Below are positions 45,000 to 57,899 of a stretch of 64,000 nt of DNA, in pieces. Where the stretch lies: positions 42,760,384 through 42,824,383 of the forward strand of contig NC_037093.1 in the NCBI RefSeq assembly GCF_002994745.2, read 5' to 3'. The first letter of the stretch is position 1, and the number at the start of each line of letters is the position of its first letter. Under the pieces are notes generated by a model. It did not search any database, was not told the DNA's origin, and was given only the letters and a program-made list of their open reading frames with translations. The stretch is from Rosa chinensis. Its lineage: Eukaryota > Streptophyta > Magnoliopsida > Rosales > Rosaceae. The translations under genes and the position numbers were made by a program.

Positions 45000-45249
45000 G
45001 ACTCTCCCTAGTGTCGCCCAAACGTGGTGCTCCTCTCGTTGCCTCATTAAAACCTTGCTGCGTAATAAAAACCCTGTGGGAAAAAAATAACATCGGTCAT
45101 AGGGGAAAAAGAGCACAATACACCCTTCACGTTTCGAGGTCAACATGTAGACATCTCTCCCTGATGTCTACGTCTCCCCATGTTGACTACGATCATGAGA
45201 GTTCGGATAACTTCTGCAGGCCAATACTTGCAACATGTTTCTCGAATGT

Positions 45250-46450
45250 GGATTTTAGGCAATGACTTATTACACAAGTTTACCATATTGTCTTCAGATC
45301 GAACCTAGTTCACTCTGATCTTGAGAAATTTCTATTGTTGCTGATTGAAGAAGAACTTGGGTGATATGTGCTTGGTATTGTCGCCTTTGATGTTGTCTTG
45401 CTTCATTTGTTCAATGCAAGCAGCATTATCCTCATAAATGCTGGTAAGCTCATCTGTGGTAAACTTCAGACCACAATTTCTTCTAACATGCGTAACTATG
45501 GATCTAAGCCATATAATTCACGAACTGCTTCGTGAAGAGCAATAATCTTTGCATGGTTTGAAGAAGTAGCGACTAGGGTCTGTTTAGTAGACCTCCAAGA
45601 TATCGCGGTTTTACCCTTGGTGAATACATAACCAGTTTGGGAATGACCTTTGTGTGGGTCAGAGAGGTACCCAGCATCAGCAAAACCTTCCAAAATACTT
45701 ATATCATTTTTGGATGGGGAGAGAACGCAGACAACTATTGGTGGCATTCTTGAGATATGATGGGTGTAAATCCATCGTCTCTCTGTAGGGATAGAACAAG
45801 CCCATATTAATCATACCACTTAGGTATAGAAAGATATCCTAACACCAGTTCAATGGCGTTGTGTTGGCGCAGAGCTATATCTAGCTAACAAGTTCACAGT
45901 GAAAGAAATGTTTGATCTTGTGCATTGTGCTAAGTACAATAATGCTCCTATTACACTTAGGTAGGGCACTTCTGCCTCTAGCACATCTTCGTCATCATCT
46001 TTTGGGTATAAGCTGATTGATGAATCAGGATACCATCTTCACTGTGCTCAAGTTCAAAACCGAGGCAAAACTGTGTCTTCCCAAGATCTTTCATCTCAAA
46101 CTCGGACTTTAAGTGTTCAGTGGTTTCCCATAGCTCTTTAAGGGTGCCAATTATATTCATGTCATCAACATAAACCGCTACTATTGCAAATCAGGATACT
46201 TGTTCTTTTTATGAACACACATGGGCATAGTTCATTTTTATTTGTTAACATATGGATTAATTTCAGTTTACTCCCTTGAGATCAGGGGTCGTCATCATGT
46301 TAGTCCCTCGAGTTTCAGTTTAATCAGTAACACCCTTGTACTCTCCAAATTTATCAGCCGTGTCCAATTTCTACTATTCCGTCCAATTTGGACCGTTAAG
46401 TATGACTTTTGAGGGCTAAAATGGTCATTTCAAGACCAAAAAAAAAAAAA

Positions 46451-46484
<34 letters not shown>

Positions 46485-48215
46485 CTTTTTCTTCTCTTAC
46501 TATTATTATTATTTTTTTATAATTTTGTCTTCAACCTATACACCACAAGTTATAATAGGTTTATAAAAACAAAACAAAAAAACTCTAGGTGGTCAAAAAA
46601 CCGCTCGCTGGTCTACGATATTTGTGATATATCTCCGATGAAGCAAAGAATTTTAGGATATATCTGTAAAATATAATAGGTTTATAAAGTGAAGAATTTT
46701 AGGATATATCCCCAATAAAGTGAAGAAATATCTATAAAATATGATTAAAAAAATAAATACATATATTTCTTCACTTTATTGGGGATATATCCTAAAATTC
46801 TTCACTTTATTGTGATATATCTCCGATAAAGAGAAAATTTTTATATTTTAAACCTATTATAGGGTTTAAACCTATTTTATATTTTAAACCTATTATATTT
46901 AAACCTATTATATTTTAAACCTATATTTTAAACCTATTATATTTTATAGATATATTTTACAAATATATCCTAAAATTTTTCGCTTTATCGGAGATATATC
47001 ACAAATATCGTAGACCAGCGAGCGACTTTTTAACCACCTAGAGTATTTTTTTTTTGTTTTTATAAACCTATTATAGGGTTTATTTGTAACCAGCCATCGA
47101 AAAATTTTAGGATATATTTGTAAAATATATCTATAAAATATAATAGGTTTATAAAGTGAAGAATAATAGGATATATCCCCAATAAAGTGAAGAAATATTT
47201 GTAAAATATAATTAAAAAAATAAATACAGATATTTCTTCACTTTATTGGGGATATATCCTAAAATTCTTCGCTCGCTGGTCTACGATATTTGTGAAACAT
47301 CTCCGATAAAGGGAAGAATTTTAGGATATATCCCCAATAAAGTCAAGAAATATATGTATTTATTTTTTTAATCATATTTTATAGATATTTCTTCACTTTA
47401 TTGGGGATATATCCTAAAATTCTTTGCTTTATCGGAGATATATCACAAATATCGTAGACCAGCAAGTGGCTTTTTGACCACCTAGAGTTTTTTTTTTTTT
47501 TTTTTTTTATAAACCTATTATAACTTGTGGTGTGGTTGAAGAAAAAATTATAAAAAATAATAATAATAATAAGCGAAGAAAAAAAATTATAAAAATGCAA
47601 AAAAAAAAAAAATTCTTTTTTTTTGTCTTGAAATGACCATTTTAGCCCTCAAAAGTCAGACTTACGGTCCAAATTGGACGGAATAGTAGAAATTGGACAC
47701 GGCTGATGAATTTGGAGAGTACAAGGGTGTTACTGATTAAATTAAAACTCGAGGGACTAACATGATGACGACCCCTAACCTCAGGGGGGTAAACTGAATT
47801 AGTCTTTAACATATCATTTCCTAATCAAGTAGTCACTTAGATGGTTATACCATATCCGTCTGGATTGCTTCAATCCATATAGTGAGCATTTCAATCTTAC
47901 TGCAAATGCGCTCCGTGGTTTAGAGCCACTTGATTTGGGTAACTGAAGAGCATCCAGAATCTTCATGTAAATCTCTCTATCTAGATCCCCATATAGATAC
48001 GCAGTAACCACATGCATGAGCTGCATGTTCAATTTTTCAGAAACTACCAGACTGACAAGGTAGCAGAATGTAATAACGTTCGTTACAGGAGAATATGTCT
48101 CCTCGTAGTCGATTCCAAGTCGTTGTGAGTAGCCTTGAGCCACAAGGAAAGCTTTGTATCTTACAATCTTGTTTCTCTCATTACGCTTTCTAACGAATAC
48201 CCATTTATGACCAAT
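45250..48215 (-). pseudogene. Copia-2 reverse transcriptase and RNase H, split by a Mutator-like element
   Basis: The first RT half (47814-48215) has LVAQGYSQRLGIDYEE and SLYGLKQSRRIWYNHL. A 1552-bp insertion follows. The second half resumes below 46253 with YVDDMN (near 46165) and LKSEFEMKDLGKTQFCLGFELEH. RNase H begins FADAGYLSDPHKGHSQTGY (45496-45747) and keeps SWRSTKQTLVATSSNHAKI, the part deleted in Copia-1. It ends near 45300 with decayed HISPKFF-like codons. Several frame changes are present. Confidence 0.82.
46254..47805. mobile_element. Mutator-like TIR element nested in Copia-2
   Basis: Inverted arms of ~185 bases (46254-46440 and 47622-47805) share CGTCATCATGTTAGTCCCTC, AGTAACACCCTTGTACTCTC and AATGGTCATTTCAAG. 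A perfect 9-bp duplication TTAACATAT (46245-46253 and 47806-47814) matches the Mutator length. The interior has no transposase but contains four copies of a hAT 3'-end segment and several nested palindromes. Confidence 0.88.
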
Positions 48216-50106
48216 TTATTTGGTATTGGGCAGGATTAGCATAACTTGCCCAAATACCTTTCTTTTCGCTAGAGAATCAAGTTTTGTCTGGATCGCATTT
48301 TTCCATTTTGGCCAATCAGCTCTAAGTTGGCATTCATCAACGGAGCGTGGTTTGATGGCATCGGTCTCAATAATCTCACGAGCTATAGAGTATGCGAATA
48401 CATCATCAATGATGATGGAGCTTCTTGCCCACGTTCCATATACACTAGTGTAATTTACAGAGATCTCTATGTTCTCAGGGATAGGTTCTGACATTGAGGC
48501 GTCCCCAAAAGATGTCTCTTGGACATAACCATAATCCGAAACATTCTCATGGGACAGATTTTGAGTATCGATGATCAAAAGATTTGTTCGCTCTCTTTCT
48601 AGTGTGAGTATCCTTCGAACCAATCAGTCTACTGCGCTTTCTCGCGAGACCTGCGACCATAGACGCCACATTACTACCTCTATGGGCAGTGGCGCCATCT
48701 CCTGGTGTCACCAGAGTGGCGTTACGTCTAGTATTTGGGGCGTCAATCCTTGCAGGCACATTTGTAGCTAGTATATGTGATATCGTCACTTTAGCAACAT
48801 CAGAAAATGCATTAGGCAGAGTGTCTGCTACAATCTGGAGCTCGATAATTCATCGCATTTCAAGTTCGGACTGTGTGGTACGGGGATCGAGATGAGACAT
48901 AGTGGGGACGGACCACGACAATTCCTGTCGTTCCTGCTGAACATCTGTGTTCTTATCTCCCCCTAATGATGGAAAGACTATCCTATCAAAGTGACAATCA
49001 GTAAATCTAGCAGTAAAGAGATCGTCTGTCAAGGGTTCAAGGTAGCGAACGATAGTTGGAGATTCATATCCAACATGTATGCCCATTCGTCTCTGTGGAC
49101 CCATTTTAGTACGCTGTGGCGGCATAATAGGCACATAAATGGTACACCAAAAAATCCATAGTGTGAGATATCAAGCTCGTACCCAGTCACTAGCTGTAAC
49201 GCAGAGTAAGGTTGGGTGGCAGTGTGTCGTAGACGAATTAGCGACGATGCATGCAGTGTTGCATATCCCTAAATGGAAACAGGGAGATTGGTGCGCATAA
49301 CCAATGTTCGTGCTATCATCTGTAGACGGTTAATAACGGCTTCTGCGAGACCATTTTGGGAATGCACATGGGGAACTGGATGCTCTATATCAATCCCCAG
49401 TGACATGCAATAGTCATCTAATGTTTTCGATGTAAACTCCCCAACATTATCAAGTCGAATTGACTTAATAGGATGGTCTGGGTAGCGAGCCCATAGACGG
49501 ATAATCTAGGCTAGGAGTTTAGCATGTGTAGCATTTCAAGTAGACAACAACGCGATATATGACCAGCATGTCGATGCATTAACCAACACCATAAAGTATT
49601 TAAAAGGTTGGCAAGATGGTTGAATTGGTCTACTGATATCCCTTTGGATTCTATATAAGAACGGAGTGAGTATTTTAGGATCCTTTGCATATAACAGTCT
49701 CAATCCTAATTTCCCTAAGGAACAGGTTTTGCAAAATGAGCGAGGGGCCTTAAAAGCAACCAGTGAGGATTTTGGTTGGGCTTGAGCGTCTGAAGCGCTA
49801 TTTGAAGCAAAAATTTTGACTACATCACCCATCATGACGTTGGAACCATGGGAAGTGGTATCCATGGCACCATGGGAATTGACAGTCACGGTGTCATGGC
49901 CATGTGTGACACCATCTATGGCGTTATCAAGAGGGACAGAGGCGGCCCTAGGGTGGTGATAGACGGCGGCGACGCCATAGGCGGCTGCAGCTGCAGTCAC
50001 ACTAAGTCCGGGAATCAATCTTTGATTCTTGCATCGTTTCGCTCAAAAAATGGAAGTTTGTGTAATCATATCACGACCAGGATGTCCTAGTCGGTCATAC
50101 CAAAGC
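48216..50106 (-). pseudogene. Copia-2 integrase and linker, broken
   Basis: From the insertion point downward: YDRLGHPG (near 50080), then a 160-codon frame (49536-50018) with a variable His/Gly-rich insert (THGHDT, SHGAMDTTSHGSN) and FCKTCSLGKLGLR. The IN core follows in pieces. Recognisable parts are IQRDISRPIQPS (the usual Gly-Asp altered), the NGLAEA region in decayed form near 49340, and PPQRTKMGPQRRMGIHVGYE at 48850-49134. The linker frames 48547-48789 and 48216-48623 end in EECQ-like VDECQLRADWPKWKNAI. Confidence 0.8.
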
Positions 50107-50115
50107 CAATATGTG

Positions 50116-52718
50116 ATTTGGTGCTTAAATGCAACTTACGCGCAATAAGGGCACGGTCATCAAAGAAGTGGGAAATATTTGAACCCGAAATTATCGTACC
50201 ACGGGGATTGAAAAGCTAACTACAATCTTTGGTTATGCCGATTAGTAAGTCACCAACAATTTAACAAACAAAACCTAAAAATAGCACCAAACTATTTACA
50301 TGCCCGGCTCGGAACAACCAAGCCTAAAATTGGTCAAGAAAACCACAAGTGAATGCGGAAACTTACAACCAAATGGTATGGACAATGAAAGTTCTTTGTG
50401 AAATTTGATTTTTGATTTTGAAAAATAAAAATTGACAATTGAAAATTAAAATTAAAATTACAACTAAAGATAAAGATAATATAAACTAATCAAGAAATGG
50501 AAATTAGGTCACTAGGGTATCCTCCTAGCCAAATCTAATGCATAAATATGCTCCGACAATGGTTATTCAATTCATAATGGCATCAAGAACCGTACCCAGG
50601 GCTTTTCAAGGCTCATGGGTGTTGGAGGTGAAAAATTCCGATTAGGAACTTGACCCAACAATTAATGCTGACTGGAGCGGAAGCTGAACCGGGGATAATC
50701 GAGAGGTTTCTATTCATTGTTGACTTTATGTTGATGAAGCGAAGGCTCCTTTTGGCTTCGTAACTTGTCTCCACTCCACGATTCTTCTCCACTCCGTAAC
50801 CTCTCACCATAGCCTCCTTATGCGAGCTCCCTTCCGTAACCTCCCTATGCGAGCTCCCTCCGTAACCTCCCTATGCTAGCTCCCTCTGTAGCCTCCCTAC
50901 GCGAGCTCCCTCCGTAACCTACCTTCGTAGCTTCTCTCCACTATGTCACTTCTCTATGTAATCTCCCTACGTAATCTTCCTATGTAACCTCCCTCCGTAG
51001 CTCCTCTCCATAATCTCTCTCTACTTCTTGGTTTTAATGAAGAAGCGGAGTCTCCTCTTCGTCGTTAGTGTGAGAGAGGAGGAGGGGGTACCTGCAAAAG
51101 ACCCTCTGATGCCTAAGTCAGTTATTTTTCTAAGTCAAGTATAGAAGTCTCAATTAGAGTTCCATACCATACCTGGAGGTTCTGCTTTCCTTTTATAGGC
51201 GACTTACAACTTGGGCTGCAAGTAAACTTGCATGGCAAGATACCGATAACTTGGATGGTAAGTTGCCATTAAGTCCGCACTTACTCCAGTAATAACCGTC
51301 ACTTATTGGCTGTCATGATGGCCACACTAAATGGCCCATTAACCGTCGCATTTACGGCTACCTTAACTGTTGCACTTACTGCTGCCATTACTTTTCTTTA
51401 ATTGCCTTGATTGCATGGTCAAATTAATTTACCACCCCCACAATGGGTCAATGGAATTCCTTAAAGGGTATTCCTACTCCGGATCAAGGGTCGTAGAAAC
51501 TCAATTGGGACAATCTAGAGCCTTGTTAAGGCCTCTAGTTGTACCAAAAAGCGAAGAGTCCTAGAATTAAGATTCCCAAACTAGCCAATACGGCAATCGA
51601 AATTGGTATTGTAACTAACCATGTTCTAAACAAGTGTCCTAGCCATAAATTAGAGAAGTGATTAGGTCCCCTAATTTGTTCTAAACATGCTCATCTACAA
51701 ATTTAAGAGTTAATCAAGCTCCTAAACATGCATCTAAGCCAAATAATATAGAATAGAACATATGCCAAACACGAAATTGAAAATCATTAAATCAAAACAT
51801 ATTTATTACATTAAATCCATGCTAGGGCTCAAACCCTATCTTCCTAAAGAGACTACTCACAACTCATCAATAAATCAACAAAAAATATACATCAATTAAA
51901 GAGATAGAGGTGAAGAGGAGTGAGAAGCAACAAGAACAAGTCACAAATTGTTATGGAGCAAGTATAACAAGCCCTCATTTATGATTTCCCACTTTTACCC
52001 AATCTCAAATATTAATGCTCCTTGAAATCCTTTGAGAAATTGATGAGGATTTGAGGGTGGAAGTGAGGAAAGAAAAATGGAAATTGTGAAGGAGGGCGGG
52101 TGCTTTGCCGAGAGGAGAGAGAGAAGTGATAGGTGAGGTCGGCTACTACTGGAGAAGAGATGATATATATGCAATTAAATGTAGGGTTCTCAGGTGGTGC
52201 ATGGCTAGAAGGGAGAGTAAATATGACACGTGGCAGCACGTGATAGGAAGAAAGGAAAAAGAAAGAAAATAAAAAAAAGAAAAGGGAAGAAAGGGTGAAG
52301 GATGCACATGGGATTTGTTTGGAAGTGAACTGATGACATCATCATGACATCATCAAAAACAGATTTTAATTATTTATATAATAAATATATATATAAATAT
52401 GTTAATTCTTTTCTTTTTCTTTTCTTCTTTTCTTTCTTCTTCTCCTCTTTCTTCTCAATGCACTTCTTCGTATATTATCGGAGACAATTTGATTTCACTC
52501 CCTTCATGCCATCGGCTACAATTGACTGGTGTTGACTTTTTGTCTTTTTGTCGAAAACTCTAATTTGCTCTAATTTTACGTCATTTTCTATCTGTTTCCG
52601 CAACTCCACTTATTTCCTATAAAATAAATAAAATTGGATAATTACATTGTAATTGACTTGAGGACTAACTAATTTATAGTGTTTTAGATACAATTACATG
52701 CATAGAAATGCGTGTAAT
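50116..52718. mobile_element. 2.6-kb insertion with 9-bp duplication, no clear TIR
   Basis: CAATATGTG occurs exactly on both sides (50107-50115 and 52719-52727) and splits the Copia-2 codons for DTY|WLW. The ends, ATTTGGTGCTTAAATGC and inverted ATTACACGCATTTCTATGC, show little complementarity. Nine bases would fit a non-TIR Mutator-like element. There is no transposase. The interior includes GTACCACGGGGATTG and a CTCC-rich minisatellite. Confidence 0.65.
50805..51020. repeat. Imperfect CTCCCTCCGTAACCTCCCTA minisatellite
   Basis: At least seven degenerate units of ~25-32 bases built on CTCCCTCCGTAACCTCC and TATGCGAG. Confidence 0.8.
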
Positions 52719-52834
52719 CAATATGTGTCAGAATCCCAGAGATCTTTTCTTATCACATTATTGGATTCAATAGGTGGAATTGTAGTGACATAAAGTCCAT
52801 TAGATTGACACATAAGTTTCTCTAAGATGCGTTT

Positions 52835-53161
52835 TCATCTGCAATCATTAGAGTTAATGCGAATGAACTCTTTTTCGTTCTCAGTATGCGTTTCCACATG
52901 GAATCCGTAAGCTCTAATATCTTTAAAGCTCAATAAGGTTCGATTTGCCTTAGGAGCATAGAGAGCTTCTGCGACATTTATCAAGGTGCCATTTGACAAG
53001 AGGAATTGGGCCGTTCCATCTCCTTGAACTAAACCTGATGGCACAACCATCATAGTCACACATGAACATGTAAACAACATCTCCAAGAACAATTGCCTAT
53101 GGCGGAGAATGGTGTGCGTAGTTGCACTATCCGAAAGACATTGCAGTTCTCCAGAATTCAT
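52835..53161 (-). pseudogene. Copia-2 protease region
   Basis: The frame reads LQCLSDSATTHTILRHRQLF with the DSAT active site of plant Copia proteases, then NVAEALYAPKANRTLLSFKDIRAYGFHVET, the start of the GAG-pre-integrase. This is the segment missing from Copia-1. It stops at SNDCR, but the next codons (KRILEKLMCQSNGLY) continue the same protein to the insertion point at 52719. Confidence 0.8.
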
Positions 53162-53945
53162 TCCTAAAAGAAAAGACTCGTAATTATAAAGGAGTCATAA
53201 TGAAAAGAACTCAACTTTTATTAATAAGTCAAACGGAATTACATCATTGTCTCTTTAGCCAAAGAAAATCTAATCCAATAAACTAGCTAATGCAAAATAA
53301 TGGCAGTCGTCTAACTTCTTTTGGTAACTCCAAAATAAATGTGACCAGGTGAGTAGAGAGATGTCAGTAGAGCAAGGCTTGCTTAAGTACCACTAATCTC
53401 AAAACCTTCCTAAACATCACACATACTTTGGGTGAGCCTACTTTGAAGAAAGACTAAACTATTGGCATATACTATAAACATAATATGATAATTGCCTACG
53501 TCTCTTGAAAAATAAAAAGACTTTATCAAAATCGCTAGTCTCTTGGCCCTAGAAGTCTTCCACTCTAAAAGCAAGATCGTCCTCTTGATCTTCTTACTCC
53601 ATGTAATTTGCTTCCCTTGCTTCATAGTACTGCTTGTAAGCATTTGCAACATTTTGGGATGCTTTACATGCTTTGGCCCAATGTTTGGACTCTCCACACT
53701 GAAGATAAGCATCTTTATGGTCAGGCTCCCTTGATCAAGGTGCTTTAGGGGAGCGTTGGAGACAACTTCTTTCCTTGGTGGCGTCACCACCATAAGGAGG
53801 CTTGGCCTCTCTCTCTCTTCATAGGTTGACCTCCACGGTTTCATGTGCACCTATCTTGGCTGTTTTCTTCCTCTTTGGGGCGAGAATATGGACTAGAAAG
53901 TCCAAAATCATCCCTACTTTTAGGGTTTCGCTCCTTGCGTCCTCC

Positions 53946-54623
53946 CTAGGGGACGCGACTATAATTAGACTCTGGAATAGACTTGGTTCCCACAGGTCTA
54001 GAGTTATAGTTCTTCACAAGGATATTAGCGTGCTGCTCAGCTACGTCCATGGTGCCAATAAGCTCATGAAACCTCGTGATGCGTCTTGCATTTACATCAA
54101 TCAGATAATTCTTTGCAATCATCAGCACAGAGACAGGGAAGGTAGAGAAAGTCTTCTCGATCAGCATCGTATCAGTGATGGTCTTACCACAGAACTCCAT
54201 CAAAGACTGGATATAAAAGGCTTCCGAATTGTAGTCAAGTATGAACTTGAAGTCACAGAAGCGGAGGCTATGCCATCTCACTTCTAAATCAAGAAGCAGG
54301 GAGTCACAAACATTGCCAAAACGCTACTCGATTTCCACCCATAGCTTTCTAGAGTCCTCCTCATTAAAGTACTCATTCTGGAGCGCGTCATTCATGTGCC
54401 TTGTCAGGAGAATTATGGCTTTAGCTTCGTTTGCCTCTCTAGCACCTCTGTTCACTTCAAAGGTGGCAGCTTGTTAAGGAGTAAGCACATTCTAACTTGG
54501 CTCTTGGATCGTATTCAGGATCCCATCAGTCTTAAGATGCTGGCGCACATCACGAACCCACTTGTGGTATCCTGAGTATGTCGTCTCTAGTGGAACAAAG
54601 TTCAACTTATTAAGGTTACTCAT
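53946..54623 (-). pseudogene. Copia-2 gag, broken
   Basis: Starts at 54623 with MSNLNKLNFVPLETTYSG, matching the Copia-1 gag start. It continues after frame changes with RWHSLRFCDFKFILDYNSEA, then TITDTMLIEKTFSTFP and ARRITRFHELIGTMD. Further down (53940-53410) a knuckle-like QCGESKHWAKAC survives with its first Cys replaced by Tyr (near 53700). Stops near 54490 and 54290 disable it. Confidence 0.8.
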
Positions 54624-55522
54624 CCTGAAAAATAACAAAAAGATTACAGTTAGTTTTGAAGTGAAAAAGGCTACCACGAAAACAATAAAAAATTCTAAGC
54701 ATAGTCGCTTTCAAGAAATTAGGAATTTCTTATCGTAGTCGCTACCAAGAAATCCAATTCTAAGAGGTATTGGATTAGATCGAAACAATGATGTGTTTGT
54801 GGTCGATCATAACTTCTCAACAAACTCTAAGTTTGGGAACTCTACAAGCTCCAAGCTTGGAGTCAGACGACCCCCTATAGTTCGGCTTTTTGGTCTCTTC
54901 TATGAAGAAGAAAATGGGATAGAAGAAGGGAATTTGCAAGTCCCCGAGAAAAAGAAAAGAAATTACATAAAAATTCAAAAATGGAAACTTTTAGTAAAAA
55001 TTACCTCGACATAGGTCGCCGGAGGTGGCCAGGTGGCATTAGAGGGCCGTTGGGCTGCTTTTTTCTTTTCTTCTACATTGGGCCCCCTGTTCTTTGGGCC
55101 AATCCATTTCATTTTTATTTTCTTTCTTTTCTGCTACTGTGGGCCGCGGACCTTCTTCTCTCTTGGGCTGGGCAGGCTGGAACAAAGGAATTGAGGCTGG
55201 GACAAAGGACAAGTGGCAGTTCAAGGGTGCAGCTGTTCTTGTGGCCGGTTCGGGGACTATAAGACCAATTCCGGGAAAAAAAATTCCGGTTCCTGGAATC
55301 TGGAATAAAGGCACTGACGATGACAAAATATGACGGTAGGAGGCGGACTAGAAGGGTGCGAACCAGGCAGGGGACCTTTTGCTTCTTCTGGTGGTCGGTT
55401 CAGTATTTTCCCGGTCGGTTCTAGACTCCTGGGATTGAGGGCTTCATTATATGCAGCGGTGGTTGCTAGGGTTTGAAGGCTATGATTTTAGGGTTTCAGG
55501 GTTGGGCTTCATGCTGATAACA

Positions 55523-55758
55523 TGTTTTAGGGAATCAATATTTGAGAGAGAAACTGTTGTGCTTTCATTAATAATATGGGTCTCTTTATATAGAGAATTA
55601 CAAGACCTCTTTATATAGATAATCACAGTTATACAAGGAAAGATAATCATACATTGATTGGATATCTCTAAGATTCTCCGAGATTGTCTCTAATTCTAAC
55701 CCTATTTCAACTAGAGTAAGTAACCTCAAGTTTGACCAGACACAAATTCTAGATTTAC
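55523..55758 (-). repeat. Copia-2 5' LTR
   Basis: Longer than its partner because the TATA region (CTCTTTATATAGA) is duplicated (about 55591 and 55610). The inner end, CTAAAACA, is followed on the - strand by the primer-binding-like TGTTATCAGCATGA. Confidence 0.75.
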
Positions 55759-56824
55759 TTGAACACATATTACATTTTGTTTGCTATCTTGTTGTTGGAT
55801 TTTGAGTTTATAAATTTATTTCTGTAAAATTCTTATGATAAAAAAAAAATTTGAACGCATACTATTTTAAGGGCCCAACTTTTAATGTTCGCCTTAAGTA
55901 TGAAAATCTCATATTCAACCCTATACATATTGGGTTAAGTTTTATTTTTGTTTGATTTTTAAACGTCATATATCTATACATAGTCACACATACATACATA
56001 AAGTTTTACTAAACTATTAACATATCGAGGAATGAGTTTCTTTGGGATGTCATCCTCTCTTCTTTGAGGTTTTTTAATTTTTTTTATTGACTAAACTAGA
56101 ATTATTAATTAGTATGTATATGCATGAGTAGTGAGTATATGAGGTATTTCTAACCACATATATAAAGAGAACAAACTTGATAGTAAATAGTTTAGTGTAT
56201 TCACTATAGCTATAAAATATGTACAAAATACAAGATGCATATCTATCGTATGTTATTTAGTTTGGTTTCTTTATGGATGAAAGGAAATTGATTTCATGTG
56301 AGATATGATTTCTATAATATGTTTCTGTGAGTGCAAGCAAGCTTAGATGCATGTATTAGGGTCTAATGCTATGAGTGTGTGTGACACAACGCCGCTCTAA
56401 CACTGGCGATATACCCTTCCTTCTTGCAGCCCTATTAAGAGAACCAAACCTTGCTACCCCATCCTTTGTGTTTCAGCCCACAGCCAAGCATCAGATGACT
56501 TTGTGGTCAGCTTCAAGGTTTGGAAACCGGATCAACCACGTAGTCCCTTACCACTACCAAACCCTTGCGTGTTTGTAATAAAGCACCAATCCACCATCCC
56601 TACCGTCTCAGAAGGACAAAAAGTTTCATGTGACAACCCCAACTCCGACCACCACCTACTACCAAACAGAATCACACATGTCTGGCCGCAGGCTGCACTT
56701 GTCACACTCAACGAGGCTAGACGCCACCGTTGAAGTGGGCACCGCTAGACAAGCAATGGAATAGCTTATGTGTTTTTTTTTTTTTTTTTGCTCTCTCTCA
56801 CACATCCTAGATTGCCCCTATTTT
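55759..56824. other. Intergenic, no recognised gene
   Basis: The segment 56375-56760 is less AT-rich with two short overlapping frames, but no motif or splice structure that I recognise. Confidence 0.4.
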
Positions 56825-57225
56825 TGTTGGAAATAACATTAATTTAGAATTATGTTGAGAGTTATGGTGAGAATTATGATGAGAATAATGGTGAGAGTTA
56901 GACTTCATAGGTTATGGGAGTTAGGAAGGTTTAAGGTTATTTTAATTGTCTAATACTTATATCCATTGTAATTGTCATACTTATTCATTGTCTAGGGTAG
57001 AACTATATAAGTAGGCTAGTCTAGTTGAATAATGTGTGTAGAGGAGTATTTTGTAGAAATGTTATACTTTATTATCAGGTATTTTGAGAGTCTCCTCCAT
57101 ATCTCTCTCTATGAGCTCTGTACATGCCCTTGGGCTTAATATCTCTCATATTATGTGTCATTCATGTACATATCTCCCTATCCATAATTAGTTTTTCATA
57201 TTTACGCTTCCGCTGATATCCAACA
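56825..57225 (+). repeat. 5' LTR of the non-autonomous element
   Basis: 401 bases. It contains AACTATATAAGTAGGCTAGT near 57001, a TATA candidate. Confidence 0.9.
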
Positions 57226-57228
57226 TAG

Positions 57229-57240
57229 TGGTATCAGAGT
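57229..57240 (+). other. Primer-binding site (initiator Met tRNA type)
   Basis: TGGTATCAGAGT lies three bases after the LTR, matching the initiator-Met complement TGGTATCAGAGC except for its last base. Confidence 0.88.
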
Positions 57241-57573
57241 CTTAGGCTCGATCTTTTAGGTATGGTAAAAAATTATTCTTGTATGAGTATTATGGCGTCA
57301 AGTGTGCTGGCTTAGGTGCTGATCATGAGCGATGAGAAAGACGTGATGGTGTCTCAGTGAGATTGTTGGAGTAAAATATTTGCTCCAAAAATGTTGAAAG
57401 AATTGAGAATCAAAATTCTCAATGAAGATCAACCTTGAAACTCAAAGGTTGCAAAGAGCTTTAAGAGTTAGAGTGACTGATCATACCAAGACTTGATCAT
57501 GTTGTTACAGGGTGGTGGAGAAAAAAATTGTGGTGTATCAACTATTGCTGATGAGCAAAAGGTGAAAGAAAAA

Positions 57574-57625
<52 letters not shown>
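57574..57625. repeat. (TG)n-(GA)n compound microsatellite
   Basis: About ten TG units, then sixteen GA units. It creates long low-complexity ORFs on the - strand that are not genes. Confidence 0.95.
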
Positions 57626-57628
<3 letters not shown>

Positions 57629-57899
57629 AAGAAAGAAAAAAGAGGGAGAGAGAGAGCTGAGCACAAGAAGGAAGAAAAATTGAAGAAGAGAAGATTGTGA
57701 AGAAGAAACAAAAGGGAATTAGAATGAGGGAGAAAAAAAAGGAGGGAGGAATAGAAGAAAAAAAAGGAGAGAGAGATGAGCAAAGAAAGAAAAATAGAAG
57801 GGAGTATAAAATATGGAGAAGAAAGAAGAAAATAAGGGAGGAAAAAAAAAGTGGATGGAGAAGAAGAAAGAGTGGATAATGTGGTCCTCGATGAAAAGG

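Larger units (their letters stand above)
44775..55758 (-). mobile_element. Copia LTR retrotransposon (Copia-2), old, with nested insertions
   Basis: The LTRs at 44775-44999 (3') and 55523-55758 (5') are recognisably the same but differ at many positions. Near-matching flanks TTGGA and TTGAA could be the decayed duplication. Between them on the - strand lie gag, protease, integrase, RT and RNase H fragments of the same Copia lineage as Copia-1. Two later insertions (46254-47805 and 50116-52718) have 9-bp duplications made of Copia-2 sequence. Without them the element is ~6.8 kb. Confidence 0.85.

Noticed and set aside
50805..51020. CRISPR-like repeats
   Set aside because: Units are imperfect, vary in length and are contiguous. 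It is a minisatellite.
55039..55333. Overlapping ~80-95 codon ORFs on both strands
   Set aside because: They lie in the leader between the Copia-2 5' LTR and gag, with no recognisable domain.
32367..55758. Copia-1 and Copia-2 as two copies of one element family
   Set aside because: Coding regions are related, but the LTR sequences are different, so they are separate families of one lineage.
56375..56733. Possible host exon
   Set aside because: Two short overlapping frames, no conserved motif and no splice partners.
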